From the NCBI GenBank assembly GCA_900239685.1, contig OENT01000433.1, positions 1 through 64,000 on the forward strand: a DNA stretch of 64,000 bases, in the 5' to 3' direction. Numbering within the stretch: the stretch's first letter is position 1; each line of letters begins with the position of its first letter. Origin of the DNA: Rotaria macrura (taxonomy: Eukaryota; Rotifera; Eurotatoria; Philodinida; Philodinidae). This document shows, piece by piece, positions 23,301 to 38,600 of this stretch. The notes beneath the pieces are model-generated. The model saw only the letters and a program-made list of their open reading frames with translations, made no database searches and was not told the origin of the DNA. Both the position numbers and the translations under genes were made by a program.

Positions 23301-25871
23301 CGAGTAAATTCTATTACACTTCCTGTCGACTCAGTAGATTCACTTTGCATTTTGTAGATATTTATTTGCTCGATTATTTTTCCGCTATTGCCTATTTTTG
23401 CCGTCTTTCTACCTTATGTACACGAGCATGAAGAAGTAAGCTGCACATTCATTTATTCTCTGTGTCACAGCAACATTACTCTTCTCTTTTATAGTTTGTC
23501 AAATGTGATAAAAGTCATTCAAAGACTAGAAATCCTGCTATGATTCGTACAGTCATCATGTAAGGCAATAAAAGTCTAGAAAAATTCTACTGTTTGCTTT
23601 TATTTTAAGTTCTGATCATAATCCAGTCGATGGTTCTCTTCGATGGTCAGAGAAAATATCTTTCTTCTATCAAGCACCTATAGTGCGATTCTATTACTAT
23701 GTAGTGAGTACATAAAATTACCACGTTTATCAGCTTAGTTGTCAAGTCGAATTTTAATTTGTAGATATTTTTCGTTCTATTTCTCGGTCTATTCAGTTAT
23801 GTTCTTTTATTTGATTATTTTCCTTTGAACATTTACGGAGAAAGTCGTTCAGGTTTGAACAAATTACCGATACCGATCACAGAAATGCTTCTACACGTAT
23901 TTGTATGGAGCTTGATTTTCGAAGAACTACGTAAAGTAAGACATAGATGAAAGTAAATATTGGCAAATATACTCTTATTTTTCAGTTTTGTTTCATGGAA
24001 ACTTCGAACTACTTCGATGATGTATGGAATTGGATTGTTCTTGCAGCTATTGTTCTATATTTTATTGGATTACTCACACGATTCATTATAGTTGAAGATG
24101 TGTTTGTCACCTTTAAGTGAGTTTTGGCAACTCTACGAATGTTTGATTTAACGTTTTTATTTTTCCTATCGATGATATTGTAGAATTTTCCTATGTCTTG
24201 ATCTAATTATGTGGTTTGTAGCAACTCTTCGTCTATTTGCTGCTTTTGAACGGCTCGGACCTAAACTAGTGATGATCTTCAATACGGTCTGTTAATACTT
24301 CTCCTCATCATCAATCAATTCTAATGAATTTTTATTCTTATCTACTTAGATGAAAGATCTTATGTTCTTTTTATGTTTTATTCTCATTTTCTTGTGTGCT
24401 TTTTCAATTACATCGTGGTCATTAATCACTAGTGTTTCTCAAGTTCATTGGATTTACAGTAGCGATGGACAACTGATCAATGCTACCGTAACCATACACA
24501 CAAATCAATCATGGTCATGGCGATTGTTGCGAGATATTACTCATTATGGAGTTTGGAAAGTGTTTGCTCAGATAGATCCTATTGGTTAGTACTAGTTGTT
24601 GAAGTGAATGTATCAAGCGTAAAAGTCTAGCCACAGCAATTCATCTCTCGTGTTGGAAAATCTCCTTCATCACTGATACAGTTCCATTGTTGCTAAAGAA
24701 CGATAGAAATGACTTCATTACGCTGTGAACGCTTTTTTATGTTGAATTTCGAAAACAAAACACTTATTAGTGAATGAAACCCATTCTATGATTTTCCAAT
24801 GGTGAATCAACCTTTCTAATCATTCACACAACTCACTATCAGATATCACTGGTGTGGTAAACTTATGAATACTAGACGTTTGATACTTCTGTTTCTTATT
24901 AAAATCTTAAGTTCGAAAATGGGCGAAATCTTAGATGTTTCAGTACTTCTTGAAAAGTTTCGGAGGAAAAGATTATCAAATGAAACAATTGTTTTTCGAT
25001 GCAGAAGGAACCGATACATATTCTAATGTGGCTTTTATCCTGTCGATTATTTTCGTTGCAATTGCCAATGTACTTCTTCTTAACGTACTCATAGCACTGT
25101 TCAAGTGAGAAGATTAGTAGTTACATAGTCATGAGGTTGTTCACTTAATTTTCTCTCTAGTGTCACCATTCAGAATGTTCAAGAACAATCGCATGATCTG
25201 TGGCGCTATCAACGTTTCTTCATTGTCGATGAATTCAGCAAGAAAACACTGTTACCACCACCATTTTATATTATATACTACATATTTAGCATTACTCGAT
25301 ATACTATTGGACGCATCCGAATTTCTCAAGTACGTCGGCAATATGGTAAGAGATTGTCAGTATTTTCTGTTCTCCATCATCTTTAATCGAATGGCTTTGA
25401 TTTTATTTAGATACTACTGAAACTCTGTTAAATGATATCAAGACGATTGATAGAGTAAACCATCAGTACTTTAAAAGTAAAAGAAAATAGCTATTCTTGA
25501 CAGTCTTACTACCATATTTTATTCACTCTAGTTAGTGATACTATGCAACGTGAAAATGTCATAGTCAGTGACTATTGGCATAACCTATTAAAAAATGAGA
25601 ATAAAGATCGAATAGAAACTACATTGGCAAGTATTGAACGAAAGTGAGATTGATGATACCTATTTTGTTTTTGTACCAGCTTTATTTTGAATTCATATTC
25701 ATAGAATCGATAATATGAGATATCGGATGGAAACTAACAACAATAAGATCCCATCGGTACTCTTTGTTGTCAATAGTATCTAACATGCAAGTTTTTCTCA
25801 ATCCTTTTTGGTTTGTATTGTAGGTCAAGCGTTCGTCCAAACAACACAAAAATCGAGAAAGTGATGTTTAA
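20386..25871 (+). CDS. TRPM-type cation channel (5' end incomplete)
   Basis: Melastatin-type TRP channel, a plasma- or organelle-membrane cation channel. Exons: 20386-20631, 20867-21126, 21234-21485, 21598-21755, 21868-21968, 22026-22093, 22172-22237, 22304-22435, 22499-22597, 22656-22775, 22837-22937, 23009-23197, 23261-23303, 23358-23435, 23495-23559, 23610-23700, 23765-23935, 23986-24116, 24184-24286, 24350-24584, 25005-25104, 25161-25345, 25411-25476, 25532-25643, 25705-25756, 25824-25871; all phases close, about 1,089 residues. The N-terminal TRPM homology/LSDAT region shows PDLIISVTGGGKQF, then LITSATNTGVVKEVG, ILVEGGP and ESGRAAD. The pre-S1 segment WSEKISFFYQAPIVRF and the post-S6 block HDLWRYQRF followed by LLPPP are family hallmarks; S1-S6 lie between. 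No kinase or NUDT9 domain follows; the C-terminus is short. The first exon has no in-frame ATG before 20424, though YGYLKF upstream is conserved, so 5' exons are missing. The intron before 23261 ends in TG. Confidence 0.88.
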
Positions 25872-28800
25872 AAATATATCTACGCTCGGTTGATCGACTC
25901 CATTATAAAAAAACGAACACTTATCACTGAAAACATGTTTTTTTATTGATCTGATTTTGCCCGTAGAGAGTGCTTACAGTGGAATTTATCTTCCTATCAT
26001 AATGGAAAGAACAAACTGCAATGATTCGAATATCTTTGACCGCATCTATATCATGACAATGAATAGAAAATTGACAATTGTGATTTCTAAAGTCTTCTTA
26101 ATTTTTGCCAGTAGAAGCTTGAATAACGAATCGATTCGTATTGCCACAAGACGATCATCGTTAGGTGCCATTTTTTTATACTGAATTTCTGAACCGTCTG
26201 TTGTTGATCCTGCAGTAAAAGACTATATGTACCTTACACAGAAGAAAGGTGATTGACTTTTGCTTTTTCTCTCCTAGTGTACTCTGTATACATTAGAAAA
26301 AACTATACACAAGTTATAATGTCCATCATAGTGTATAGATTCTAGATTCGAGTAGGCTTCAAGTTTGAAAAGCTACAAATCGCCTCTCTATTACGGAAAA
26401 CTAGTTTAGACTGTATGAAATAGGAATAGGATTTCTTGCTTACAATAATGACGCTACAGTTAGAATTGTTTGGACTGAAGTGGTTGGGGTGCTGGCTAAT
26501 AGAAGATTTCTGTGCATTCTTTTTAATGCTTGTACTTGTGAGATTATGCGTGTTCTACCTCCGAAAATGACCAGTACTGATTAAAAAATCGGTTGATTAG
26601 TTTTAAGTTCTATTTTAATAATACTGAAAACAATTGAAAAATGCTTGTTCACTTTTCAAAAATCATATTGCTAAAATTCATTTTTACATATGATCACTCT
26701 CGGGAACTAAAGAGTGTCTATCATCTCGATGAAAGTTTATGTTTGATAAAAATATATGACATAAGTACCGTTCGATCGAAACTTTGATACTGATTACGAA
26801 TATTATCTGGTTAAATTTTGCTCAAATCTTACACAATTTATCATTATTCATTCTTCAAGCTTGAACGAAAGTATTTTTTGACTTTTGAACAGGGTTTTCG
26901 ACTTATGTATGCTAAAAATATGTTCACAATAACATCTTCTTAGAAGATGAACGTTGAGGCTTCAAGAACAAAATGAAACTGAAAACGAATTTATTCGATT
27001 TCAATGGGTAGCACATCAACAACTATTTTCCACCGTATTGAGTTCAGATTCTCAATAGATATCCTGCTGGTGTGCTAAGTACTCTGTGTAACTACATTAA
27101 AATCCGAAGAACACTATTTAAATATGTAATTAAATGTTTACTGTCATCGGATACCATGCTCAACTTGCTATTTTACTAAGAAGAACATTTTCTAGCCGTC
27201 TATTTCTCCTATTGAATACAAGTAGGACAAGCTACTCTATTTAAATGTACCAGTAATAACATCAGAATATCAGATGAATTACAACATGTGATCAAGATGA
27301 TAAAGAAACAATTGATGTGTATGATAGAAAAATACGATCGAATGAAATTTTCAGTAACAGTTATACTAGCGCATACGTATGTGTTGAACGTGACAACCTA
27401 ATCACAATGAGTCTTTTTCACTAAATTTAGCCAGGGCAGACTGAACCATAAGATCAAAACTGTTATAAAGGAAAACAACTGATGTGATACATGGTATAAA
27501 ATCAACTAAAATACTCTTCTCAACAGCATAATTTAAAAAAACTTATAGATTGACAACAATTAAGTGTTACCAATGCCTTCTAATTAATAGTAAAATATAA
27601 CACAAGAAAGAATCAATCTGACTCTTACAACCAACTGTCAATTAGAAGTTCATAAAAAATATGATTTGACATTAATATCTCTCGTGAGGCAAAGATTTCA
27701 TCTGTTACTTCTCATGAAAATCATCATCGTTTACTTCATGTCTACTATTATGTTGAGTACATCAATCAATTTTTCAGAGTATGAGAAAAACTATGCTATC
27801 TATTTATATCACTTCGCAAATGACTTCCATCCTAGCCACCGTTCTTTATGAGGAGGAATGATGCTATTGAAGAACTTGATTTAACTACAAAAAAAAATAA
27901 TATAATCTTCATTTATTTAAACTTCATAAAATTATTCATCATATGTCAGGAGCACTAGTGAAAACTTGCTTCAATGATAGATCAATTTCAAAAAGTGATC
28001 GAATTCCAATGATTTACTTCACTTAGTACTTGGATTTACGTAGTTATGGATGTTGAGCATAGTTTAGCTTTTTCAGAAAAAATTAATTGAATCTTCAAGC
28101 CTTATCCGTGCATCTGATTGAAAATTATTTACCGGATATGAATTAATCCACTATTATACATTCTACTCTTAGATGACCTCGTGTTCATTGGACAGACAGT
28201 CGACGAGCAAATTTCATCAAATAGATTTGCTGCATATGAAAGAGCTGATTGCAAACGCTCATGAGACATTCGATCAAAGCCCAATTAAAGTATGTTTCAA
28301 TAAGAAGTTTTCATCAAGGATAAAAAGAGTATTTTTGACAATAATAATAGTGCGGAATCGATTTCAACGCAGCAGAAAATGTTTTCAACTCTCACAATTA
28401 TGAAACTTCATAAATCCTACAGCTCCATCTGATTCTTTCATTTAATCGGCCAGTTAAAATCAATATTGCTCTTGACTGGAAAATATCTAACAAATCTTTC
28501 AGAAAAGGTTTTAGCAAATTCAATTATTGTTAAGAAAAGTACTAACCTGTGTCACTTAGTAATATAAATTCTGTAAGACCGCTCTTGATTAATATTCAAA
28601 TCTATTATATGTAACGCTGTTTATCTTGAATTGGTTGAATGCTGTGTTCTTTAGGAAAGCGTATCCTCAGAAAAACAAACTGTACGGTACCCTAATGGAA
28701 CAGAATTTACACACTGTTTTACACGTTGCAGGCAAAAACCGTGTGTACACCACGCACACTAAAATTTCGTAGTAAACTTCGTTTTTAACAGTTTTCTAGC

Positions 28801-29713
28801 CTTTATGCTTGGAAAATGTTTATCTATTGGGCATGGTCGAAAGGTGAATAAATCAGAGTATTTGATGGATGTGTCTGTTGATATCTTTTATTCAGTCGGA
28901 TCTCTTTTTCTTTTGTGATTTAAAAGAATTTTACTTTTATGTATTATAAATTTTCCTGTGCTTAGTAAAGTGGAATATGAAGTAAAAGTATTCTTTTTTG
29001 GCAAGACACCCGTTTTCCGCTTCTAATACATTTGGTACAACTTGCTTTACAAAACAGTGTGTACAGACGAAGTGAGTTCTGATGAACAAAGTGTACCCGT
29101 GCATTCTATTTGAGATTCCTGTTAATACCATTGCAACTTGAATGAAAATCTGAAAATTTTCTTTAAAGCTTTTCATACGATGATCTCACGCATAATTTGT
29201 TAAAAAAATATAAGAGTGCAACAAATAAATAAGACCATTGGAATAGTCCATAAGTCTTTTTACTTTTTTCTTTTATCAAACGAAACATGCTTCAATGGTA
29301 AGTGTTGGATAGAATGTGGTACTTATGATTGGATGATTTATGAGTAAATAATTGGTTAATACGTGAGGGTAATATTTATTTTCAATTCCGTCAATGATAT
29401 ATTACGCATTTGTTCTCAATTTTATGAAATTCTAACTCAATGTTGCAAATTAACGATGGTCACTGCTAGTGTCATCTACAAATGCAAGCTTCCATTGGTC
29501 TATTTGAATTTGTTTGCTATCAGTCTTTCTTTTTTTTCTGGATATTATGTAGTTGAGCATTTTCCGACAAAAAGACGTTTCCTACTTCTGACTTTGGACT
29601 TACACTTCTTGACTCTGGACGGTTTCTGACAAACGACGAGACCAAGATCAGGACATTACTTTCTCTTTTCTTTCAACGACATTCGACACGTGACTAATTT
29701 TACTTTCGTAATC
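25872..29713. other. Intergenic, no gene seen
   Basis: A 3.8-kb gap between the TRPM gene and XPO1. Only short, low-complexity frames occur on both strands and none resembles a known family or splices into one. No clear repeats or terminal inverted repeats were recognised. The last few hundred bases presumably contain the XPO1 promoter. Confidence 0.5.
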
Positions 29714-32700
29714 ATGCAATTACTTGAACAAGCACAGACGTTATTAAATTTTGATGGTAATTCACCATTTGATGTTAACATTCTTGATGCTGTTGTTAAT
29801 ACGATGTATCGAGGACAGGGTGATGCCGTAAGCGTTTGTTGAAGTTCTTTTTCTTCTATTTCATCAAGTCTATATCAATATAGCAAAGACAAGCAAGTGA
29901 AGTATTAAATGTATTACGCGATCATCCGGATGCATGGACTAAAGTTGATTGCATATTAGAATATTCAAAATGTCAAGAAACGAAATACTACGCATTACAA
30001 ATTCTTGAAAAAACCATCAAAACACGATGGAAAGCTTTGCCAAAAGAACAATGCGAAGGTTTGGACGTTGTTTCTTTTTGGTTTTCAATATCTTAAGCTT
30101 ATTTTGATGTTTATTAGCAATCAAGCAATACATTGTGAGCTTAGTTATATCACATTCACAAAATCCTGAATTAATGGAGCGTGAAAAGGTTTATTTGAAT
30201 AAATTGAACGTCATTCTCGTACAAGTAAATAAAGAACTTTTGATCATCTATTCACTTGTAGAAATACAAACAAACGTATTGTTTTTTTTCTAATTTAGAT
30301 ACTAAAACATGAGTGGCCAAAGAAATGGCCAAATTTTATTAGTGATATTGTCGAAGCAAGTAAAACAAGTGAATCGATGTGTCAAAATAATTTGGATATT
30401 CTAAAACTTCTCAGGTTTTTAAATTTTATCACATGAAACTTTTATAATACTTCTATCTGATGTTTTGACATTTGCAGTGAAGAAGTGTTCGATTTTTCAT
30501 CAGGCCAAATGACACAAGCTAAAGCCAAACATTTAAAGGACACAATGTGTAGTGAATTCACGAAAATTTTCCAACTGTGTGAATATGTTGTGGTAATGGT
30601 TTTGTTTTTGATTTATTTACTGTAGCAGAAAACAAGGAAATACAAAGGAATGTATTGGTTTTATTTTTAATAGGATAAATCTCGTCATCCACCATTGCTT
30701 TTGGTTACATTAGAAACACTCTTGCGTTTTCTTAGTTGGATACCACTTGGCTATATATTTGAAACAAACATGGTCAATACATTAATTGAAACATTTTTTA
30801 CGGTACCCATGTTTCGAAATGTAACACTTCGCTGCTTGACCGAGATAGGTATGTTACAATATGAATAGTGACGTTTTGAATGTGATATTATTTCGATCAA
30901 CTTTCTCTCTGGATGTTGAATTGCAATAGAGACTAGATATATCTGCTGTATATCACACTCAATAAATTATTGTATTGTTTTATTAGTTCGAAGCAGAGTG
31001 CTGCTATCCGAGAATTTATTTAATCATTGATATTCTTTTTGTGTATTGCGTAATTACAAGTCGATATAGTTATTTTTCGAGTGTCAGATCACGTATCGAC
31101 GGAATTTAAAACGAGATGTTCTTTCGTGATAATATAATATTAGATCACATACAGACTGTTTTATTTAATGAATAACCTACCAAATAGTATTTTTCTCTTA
31201 TGTATCTTAGATCTTTCATTTAAATTCAAAATGTCTCATCTATTTAGAATTATTTTATTCCTCTTTATGTCAATAAGGAAAAATAACATGCTGCAGAAAG
31301 TGATCATAGACTTGAATGACTTCATCAATCGATAGAACCTTTTCCTTCTCGTGAGAAATTTACTTTGCAAAGTGACTCATAGTGAATGAATACAATCAAT
31401 GTGCATTGAGCATTTTGACGAAAACATAATTCAAATAATATTCAAAAGTGTCATTTGTGCTTATGTTTTTGTGTTCTTTTATCATTTTCAGCTAGCATTC
31501 AAGTTGCACAATATGAAGATAAATTTATTGATTTTTTTCGTCGAACAATGAATCAACTCAAAACAGTAGAAATCATACGAAAGAAGTGCCTTACGTTTTA
31601 CAAATATACTTTCTTTTTCATTAGATTATGCCATTGTCAATCGATTTAAAAGCTGCATATCGTTCAGCAAAAGATGACGATCAAAAATTTATTCAAAATT
31701 TAGCATTATTTCTTTCGAATTTTCTAAAAGAACATGGCATTTTAATTGAACGTACACCTGATTTAAAAGAAACGTTACTTGAAGCATTACAATATCTTGT
31801 ATTAATATCGGAAGTTGAAGAAGTCGAAATATTTAAAATATGCTTAGAATATTGGAATATTTTAAGTGCTGAACTTTATCGTGAAGTACCTTATCAACAA
31901 ATGGCACCATCATATTTACGTTCAGCTAATTCGAACAATGTACCAACGCGTCGTCAATTTTATAGTGTTATACTTTCAAAAGTAAAGATCACACTGTGTT
32001 TCATTAGATAGAAACAAAGAAATTTTGTTTTTCTTGTCAAGGTTCGACGAATAATGATTTCACGAATGGCACGACCTGAAGAAGTACTTGTAGTAGAAAA
32101 TGAACGTGGCGAAGTCGTGCGTGAATTTATGAAAGATACAGATGCTATTAATCTCTATAAAAATATGCGTGAAACACTCGGTATAGGAATCATGTTCACG
32201 TTTCTTGTCCTTGTAAATTAACGTTTCATTCTAGTTTATTTGACTCATTTGGATTATGTTGATACAGAAGCAATCATGACGGAAAAACTAGCGAATCAAG
32301 TCAATGGTACTGAATGGTCATGGAAAAATTTAAACACAGTACGTCTGTTTGACACAGATCGATAAAGTTCTTCAATTTTATTTATACTATTCATGACAAA
32401 AAAGAAATATTCTATCAACGCTGTCTCATATAGAAGGAATTCGTTCATAATCTATAAATCAATATAATAGAAGGCACAACCAATATGTTAGCATTCGAAA
32501 AGATTTCATGGGAGACATAAAATTATTGTTTTCAGAAATAATTGTACGCTACATGAATTTCTTTCTAAGACAGTTGATCGTCGAAACAAATCGAAAACTG
32601 TTTTGAAAGGCCATATTGGTAAACTTATCAGATAATTCGTATTAGTTTTTACTTGATTATGAGCATTCATTGACAATTCTTAAAATATTGTGTATTTATT

Positions 32701-35392
32701 CATTAAGCTTTGTTGGGCAATCGGTTCGATCTCAGGTGCCATGGTTGAAGATGATGAAAAGCGTTTTCTTGTTACTGTTATTAAAGTAATTGCTTTGTTT
32801 TGTCTCAAGTTCTGTCTTCTTTCATAAGAAGTGTTTTTTTCCTTTAGGAGTTACTGGGTTTATGTGAACAGAAACGTGGTAAAGATAACAAAGCTATAAT
32901 CGCTTCGAACATCATGTATGTTGTCGGTCAATATCCTCGTTTTCTTCGTGCACATTGGAAATTTCTTAAAACAGTTGTCAACAAACTTTTCGAATTCATG
33001 CACGGTAAGATATCAACGAATTTCTGTCGTTGGATGTAAAGAAAATTAAAATAATTCTTCTGTTCATTCTTATTTCTTTTTCGTACTAAAGAAACTCACG
33101 AAGGTGTACAAGATATGGCCTGCGATACATTTATTAAAATAGCACAAAAATGTCGTCGCCATTTTGTAACCATTCAGTTAGGTGAATCGCAAGCATTTGT
33201 TGATGAAATTTTAACAAATATCAATGGTATTATTTGTCATTTGGAACCACATCAAGTTCATACATTTTATGAAGCTGTCGGCAATATGATTGCAGCTAGT
33301 GTTGATAATGTTCAACAAACAAAACTTATTGAAAAATATATGCAATTACCAAATGATGTTTGGAACACAATTATATCCGAAGCAAAGAAATCTGTCGATT
33401 GCTTGAAAGATCCAGAAGTTGTTAGTAATATATTAAATATTCTTAAAACGAACATACGAGCATCAAAGGCCTTAGGCGCACCATATGTACATCAATTAAC
33501 AAAAATCTATCAAGATATATTACACATATATAAAGTAACATCAGAAAATATTAATCAAGCTATACGTATGAATGGACCCATGGTTGTTAAGCAACGTTTA
33601 ATTAAATCGATGATCGCTGTTAAAGAAGATACATTACTATTAATCGGAAGCTTTTTCTCAAAAGCAACAAATATTCAACAAATTCTTGATCAATTTTTAA
33701 CACCATTATATACGTTCGTATTAGTTGATTATCGTGATTGTCATCCGGAAGCTCGTGAGGCAGAAGTATTAAACATGTTGGCAACATTAATCAATAAAGT
33801 TGAAGATCGTTTAACGAATCGTATACCAGAAATATTTGATTTAACATTTGAACATACACTTCATATGATTGATAAAAATTTTGAAGATTATCCTGATCAT
33901 AGAAAAAATTTCTATACACTCCTTCAATCGGTAACTAATGTGTGCTTTCCAGGTATGTTATTCGATGTTCAAAGTATGAACTTATAAAAAAATGCAAATT
34001 TCATTTTCTTTTTCAAGCATTGTTGGCATTAAATGCAACGCAATTCAAACTTGTTTATGATTCTATTATGTGGGCATTAAAACATACGATGCGTACAATA
34101 TCAGAGTCGGGCTTAGAAATTTTACAGATTATGCTAAGAAAATTTCAAACATGTGATCCACAAGCAGCTCAAACATTCTATCAAATATACTATCTTGAGA
34201 CCATGCAACACATTTTTGCTGTTGTTGCTGAATGTTCACATACATCGGGTATTCTATAATCTCATATAGCTGGTTTTTTTCTTAGATAATTCTGATAACA
34301 GATTACCTGACTGTGTAGACCGTAGTTTTATCGTAGTCTTGTCTCAAATCAGTGGTATCTATGTGTCAAAAAGTTCTCTTATTTTCTATCTAGTGTAACC
34401 TACCATAGTTATGAGTTTTCAATAAAACATAGTCATTCATCAAGTATATTAAAATACAAATTTAAGTAGATTCATCGCCAAAGGTTTTCTTGGCTGTAAG
34501 GGTATGACTATGGCTAGATCTTATGTACTGAAAGTAATGTGTTATATTCTTTTATATGAAACAGTGGTTATCTAGATGGATAAAAATAACTGAGGTCTTA
34601 TTTCGAGTCACAGTGGAATCATTTCTTCTTGTTTGTTTTGTGCCATCTAATTGTTTGTCGTCATTTTAAAGAATCCTCATGATATCTTTTGCGGAATAAT
34701 ATTAGCTTACCATGGATGATTTCTATGTATCGCATGGCGGTAAGATTTATTAAATAGACTTTATCTTATTATTGATATGCGAACGATAAAATCTCTCGAT
34801 TTCCTACCCAGTGAACACATATTATTATAGATAATCAAAGAGAAGAGAAAAAAATTTAATGATTGTTTAATCGAACAATTTTAATAGAAAATCAAAAATT
34901 ATTTAAATGTTTTTCATTTTTAGGTCTAACAGCTCACTCTCAAATCTTAGCTAATTTATTTGTGATTGTTGAACAAGGTCTTATTAAAGTTCCATTGGCA
35001 CCTGAAGTTCAAGATCCAGGTCAAAATTTACTCTATGTTCAACAGTTTATGGCTAATTTATTAAAAACAGCTTTTCCACATTTACAAGATAATCAAATAA
35101 AGGTTATCATCGAAGGTTTCGTTACATTAGATCAAGATATAGCTGGTTTTAAAGAACATTTACGTGATTTTCTCGTTCAAATACGCGAAGCTACTGGTAA
35201 TGATACTGCTGATTTGTATTTAGAAGATCGTGAACAAACATTAAAACGTGCAGCTGAAGAAAAGCGAAAAGTACAAATGAGTGTTCCCGGTATGTACCTA
35301 CATTGCGAAAATAAACTACAAGCTAAATGTTTATTTTTACTATTTCAGGTATTCTTAATCCTCATGAAATTCCAGAAGACATGCAAGATTAA
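29714..35392 (+). CDS. XPO1: Exportin-1 (CRM1), nuclear export receptor
   Basis: Importin-beta family receptor that carries leucine-rich NES cargoes and RanGTP out of the nucleus. Exons: 29714-29827, 29884-30058, 30118-30224, 30299-30414, 30478-30592, 30674-30848, 31492-31565, 31625-31981, 32042-32180, 32235-32338, 32708-32785, 32848-33004, 33092-33952, 34018-34248, 34924-35289, 35349-35392. They join in phase to 1,070 residues, one fewer than the human protein, and the HEAT-repeat body aligns throughout (for example [58 protein letters not shown]). The NES-groove segment [17 protein letters not shown] keeps the cysteine (residue 524, human Cys528) that leptomycin B modifies. The end, [11 protein letters not shown], matches the family's acidic tail. 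Two introns of about 0.65 kb interrupt an otherwise compact gene. The first ATG used gives the expected short N-terminus. Very secure. Confidence 0.97.
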
Positions 35393-35698
35393 ACGAACTA
35401 TATATACTAATACATATGCTTGTCTTTTGTTTGTACGTTCTTTTTGAATGAAAAACAAGAAAAAATATAGTAAACTCAGAAAAAAAAACATTTGTTTATA
35501 TACTTTTTTCCTGTTCATCTTGTTGATTTCATCGGAAAAGAGAAAAGTTCTTTTTTTTTTCTTTTTATTTAATTGAAATCTTTTCGGTTGTCAATAACAT
35601 TTCATTTGTATTAAATATTTGATGAGATAAAAAAGAGCTTACTCAATTGTATTGCTTGTCTACTCGATATTTTTCTCAATATCATCAATAGAAGTCGT

Positions 35699-38600
35699 AT
35701 GGAAGGATATGATGACACAAGTTTTGATACTGATTTAGATGACGATGATGACGAGGAAACAGGTAGTGTTCGAATTTTATATATCTCACAAGATAAAATG
35801 TAACTATTCTAAACATGAAGCTTACAATCTTAAACTTCCAAGTTTATCGTTTGATGAGAAAATAGCAGTACATCGGAGTAATCGTTTAACTGAAACATTC
35901 GGCCAAAGAAATGTTGAATATCAACCTAACAAAATCGTTAAACCAAATAATAATGTTCTCGTTTCTTTACGAGGTAAAACTTCAACTAGCAAGGGTAACT
36001 AATTATATTTTGTATAATAGAATAAATTGTTTTCATCTTCAATACAGAAAGAATTCGTAAGTATGAGAAGAGTTGTCATATGCTTGATATTAATATGGAT
36101 TGGCAATTGCGTCGTCTTCTTTCTTACAATGATATCACTGTTTTTAATCGATCTTTTTCTTTTAATGATATACTTGCATTTACAAGTGCAATTGAGACAA
36201 ATCTTGAAAGTTTAACATTGAGTTCTAGTGGTTTAACACCACGTTCATTTAACATACTTGTTCATGGATTAAAAAAATGTGTTCGTCTCAAATCATTAGT
36301 AAATCGAAATCGAAACATGTTTGTTCGAGAAATAAAATATGTTTATTTTTCCTTTATCTTCTTTCAGGATTTATCATGTAATAAAATAAATAAACAAACT
36401 TTCGAATTATTAGTTGATACAATATCTGATCTGTCATCACTACTCTATTTATCATTAGCACAATGTACTATTCAAGATTCATATGGTCGACCTATTGGCT
36501 ATTTATGTCGGCATAGAAGCTTAATTTATATTAATTTTAGTGGAAATGAATTGGGAGAAATGACATGTATACTTATTGGAAGTGCACTAAGTATATAGTG
36601 TTAGACAGTATGTTTTTTTTTACTAGGTAATAAAATTTCTTTAATTTTAGCTGAAAACTCGAGTTTGATAAATTTAAATTTAAGTTGGAACTCTATTCGA
36701 AGTTATGCATCCATAGCTTTATTTCGAGGATTCGAAGTAATCATATGATTGTACTTTATCCATAAAAATTTAATTGTATACTATTAATTTTAAGATCAAT
36801 AAAACCTTAGTAGAATTCGATATATCATGGAGTAATCTTGGTTATGATGGAAGCGTTGCTATTCGTCGAGTATTAGCTGGGAATCGATTTTTACAACGTT
36901 TAAGTATAAGTAATTGTAATATTGATTTTACAAGTGCTAAATTAATTAGTCAAGGATTGGAAAAAAATTCCATACTTCAGTATATAAATGTTGGATGGAT
37001 TCATTTTTTTTTTTTGAAAAATAAATTAATGTCTTCTGCAATTGTTTTAGTTATCATCTAATCCATTAACAACTCATGGTGTTCATCATATTGTTCAAGC
37101 CTTAAATCATAAGAAGAGTACTGTTACCATACTTGATCTTTCAGTAGGATTCATAATTAAGTTGATTTTTTATTTTAATTAGTTTTCTATGTGTTTCTAG
37201 GGCGTACCAGTATTTTCGGCGACCGTGCGACTTGCAGAAAAAATTACTGAACGAAGACAATTTACGATGAAATATGATTTTGAAGTCCATTTTCATGATA
37301 CTCTAGGGCGACAAATAGGTATAAACAAGATATATATACGAGATACGAACGTTAGTTATTCTTTACTTAGCACAATCTAAATATCATAGAATTAAAATAT
37401 GGAGATACCATTTTCTAGAGTTTCATGCTTGCTTCACTTTTTATTTTCATGAATTTTGGTGATTTTGTTATCTTGATGATGAAAATATAGTGATAGCATT
37501 AAGTCGTTTTTGTCTCACTTAATTAACTCAAGAAAAATTCTCTTCTACACGATTGTTTTTACAAATTGTAATGAACGTCAAAGAAACGATGCTTCTCGTT
37601 TGTTGATGAATTTGAGAAAGAAATTCTCGCTTCTCATTTTCTTCTTTCCATTGATTTTCATCCTCTTGTTTCGTCTTCAACTTTTTCATGCGTATTTTTC
37701 TAATAATTACTCAAACTAATCTGAAACGTTCTTGCACATATATTTTATATATGTAGACGATTGAAATACACTATCTTTCACTTTGAGAATAACTGAGACA
37801 GATGTATAGATTATTCTCCAACATGCTAGCTTGCTAGTTTTATCTTTTACGTACGATGATTGTAACAGAGTTTTCCAGCATCGACAGACAGATTGTCTCG
37901 TATGAATAGAATCTGACTAATATGCCTCAAGATCAAAATATGGACCTTAATAATTTCTATTAATTCTAGTGAATCGAAAATACATCAAGACGGAACCTGC
38001 ATTGAGATCGAAGTAAAATTTGATATCGTGTATCATGTGATTACTGTCTAATATACCAGGCATGCTCGAGAAAATAGATAAGAAAAATAAATTAGTTAGA
38101 ATAACTGTTATCAAAGTACCTATTACAGTCATTGACATTCTGAGAAAAACTCGAAAATGTTCTAGACCAATCGAAACATTATTCTTAATATTGCTTCGAC
38201 ATATTTTCAGCATCTAGAAAATCTTAAGACCAGGTTGAAATACTTCGTTTCAACCATTACCACCGTAGACATATACGCGATAAGTATTGAATGTCGCCTA
38301 GCTGTAATGATGCGCTTATGACTATCGATTATGTTCCGTCAATGAACATTCTAATGATTTGAAACTCATCTGTTTATCATGGAAGCTAGTAAAGATGACT
38401 GCGAATAATCTCATTCGTTCTTACTCATTCTATTTTATATGACGGTCAGTTACAAAAACAGATTCAATGCGTAAAATTATTGAACATATGGATGAAAGAC
38501 ATTGGCGTACATTAGATTATTTTCGAATACTAGACAGTAAGAAGAAATCACATACAAGAATCGAGAAAACTTCTCAACAAACTCGAGTAAGAATCGTTTT

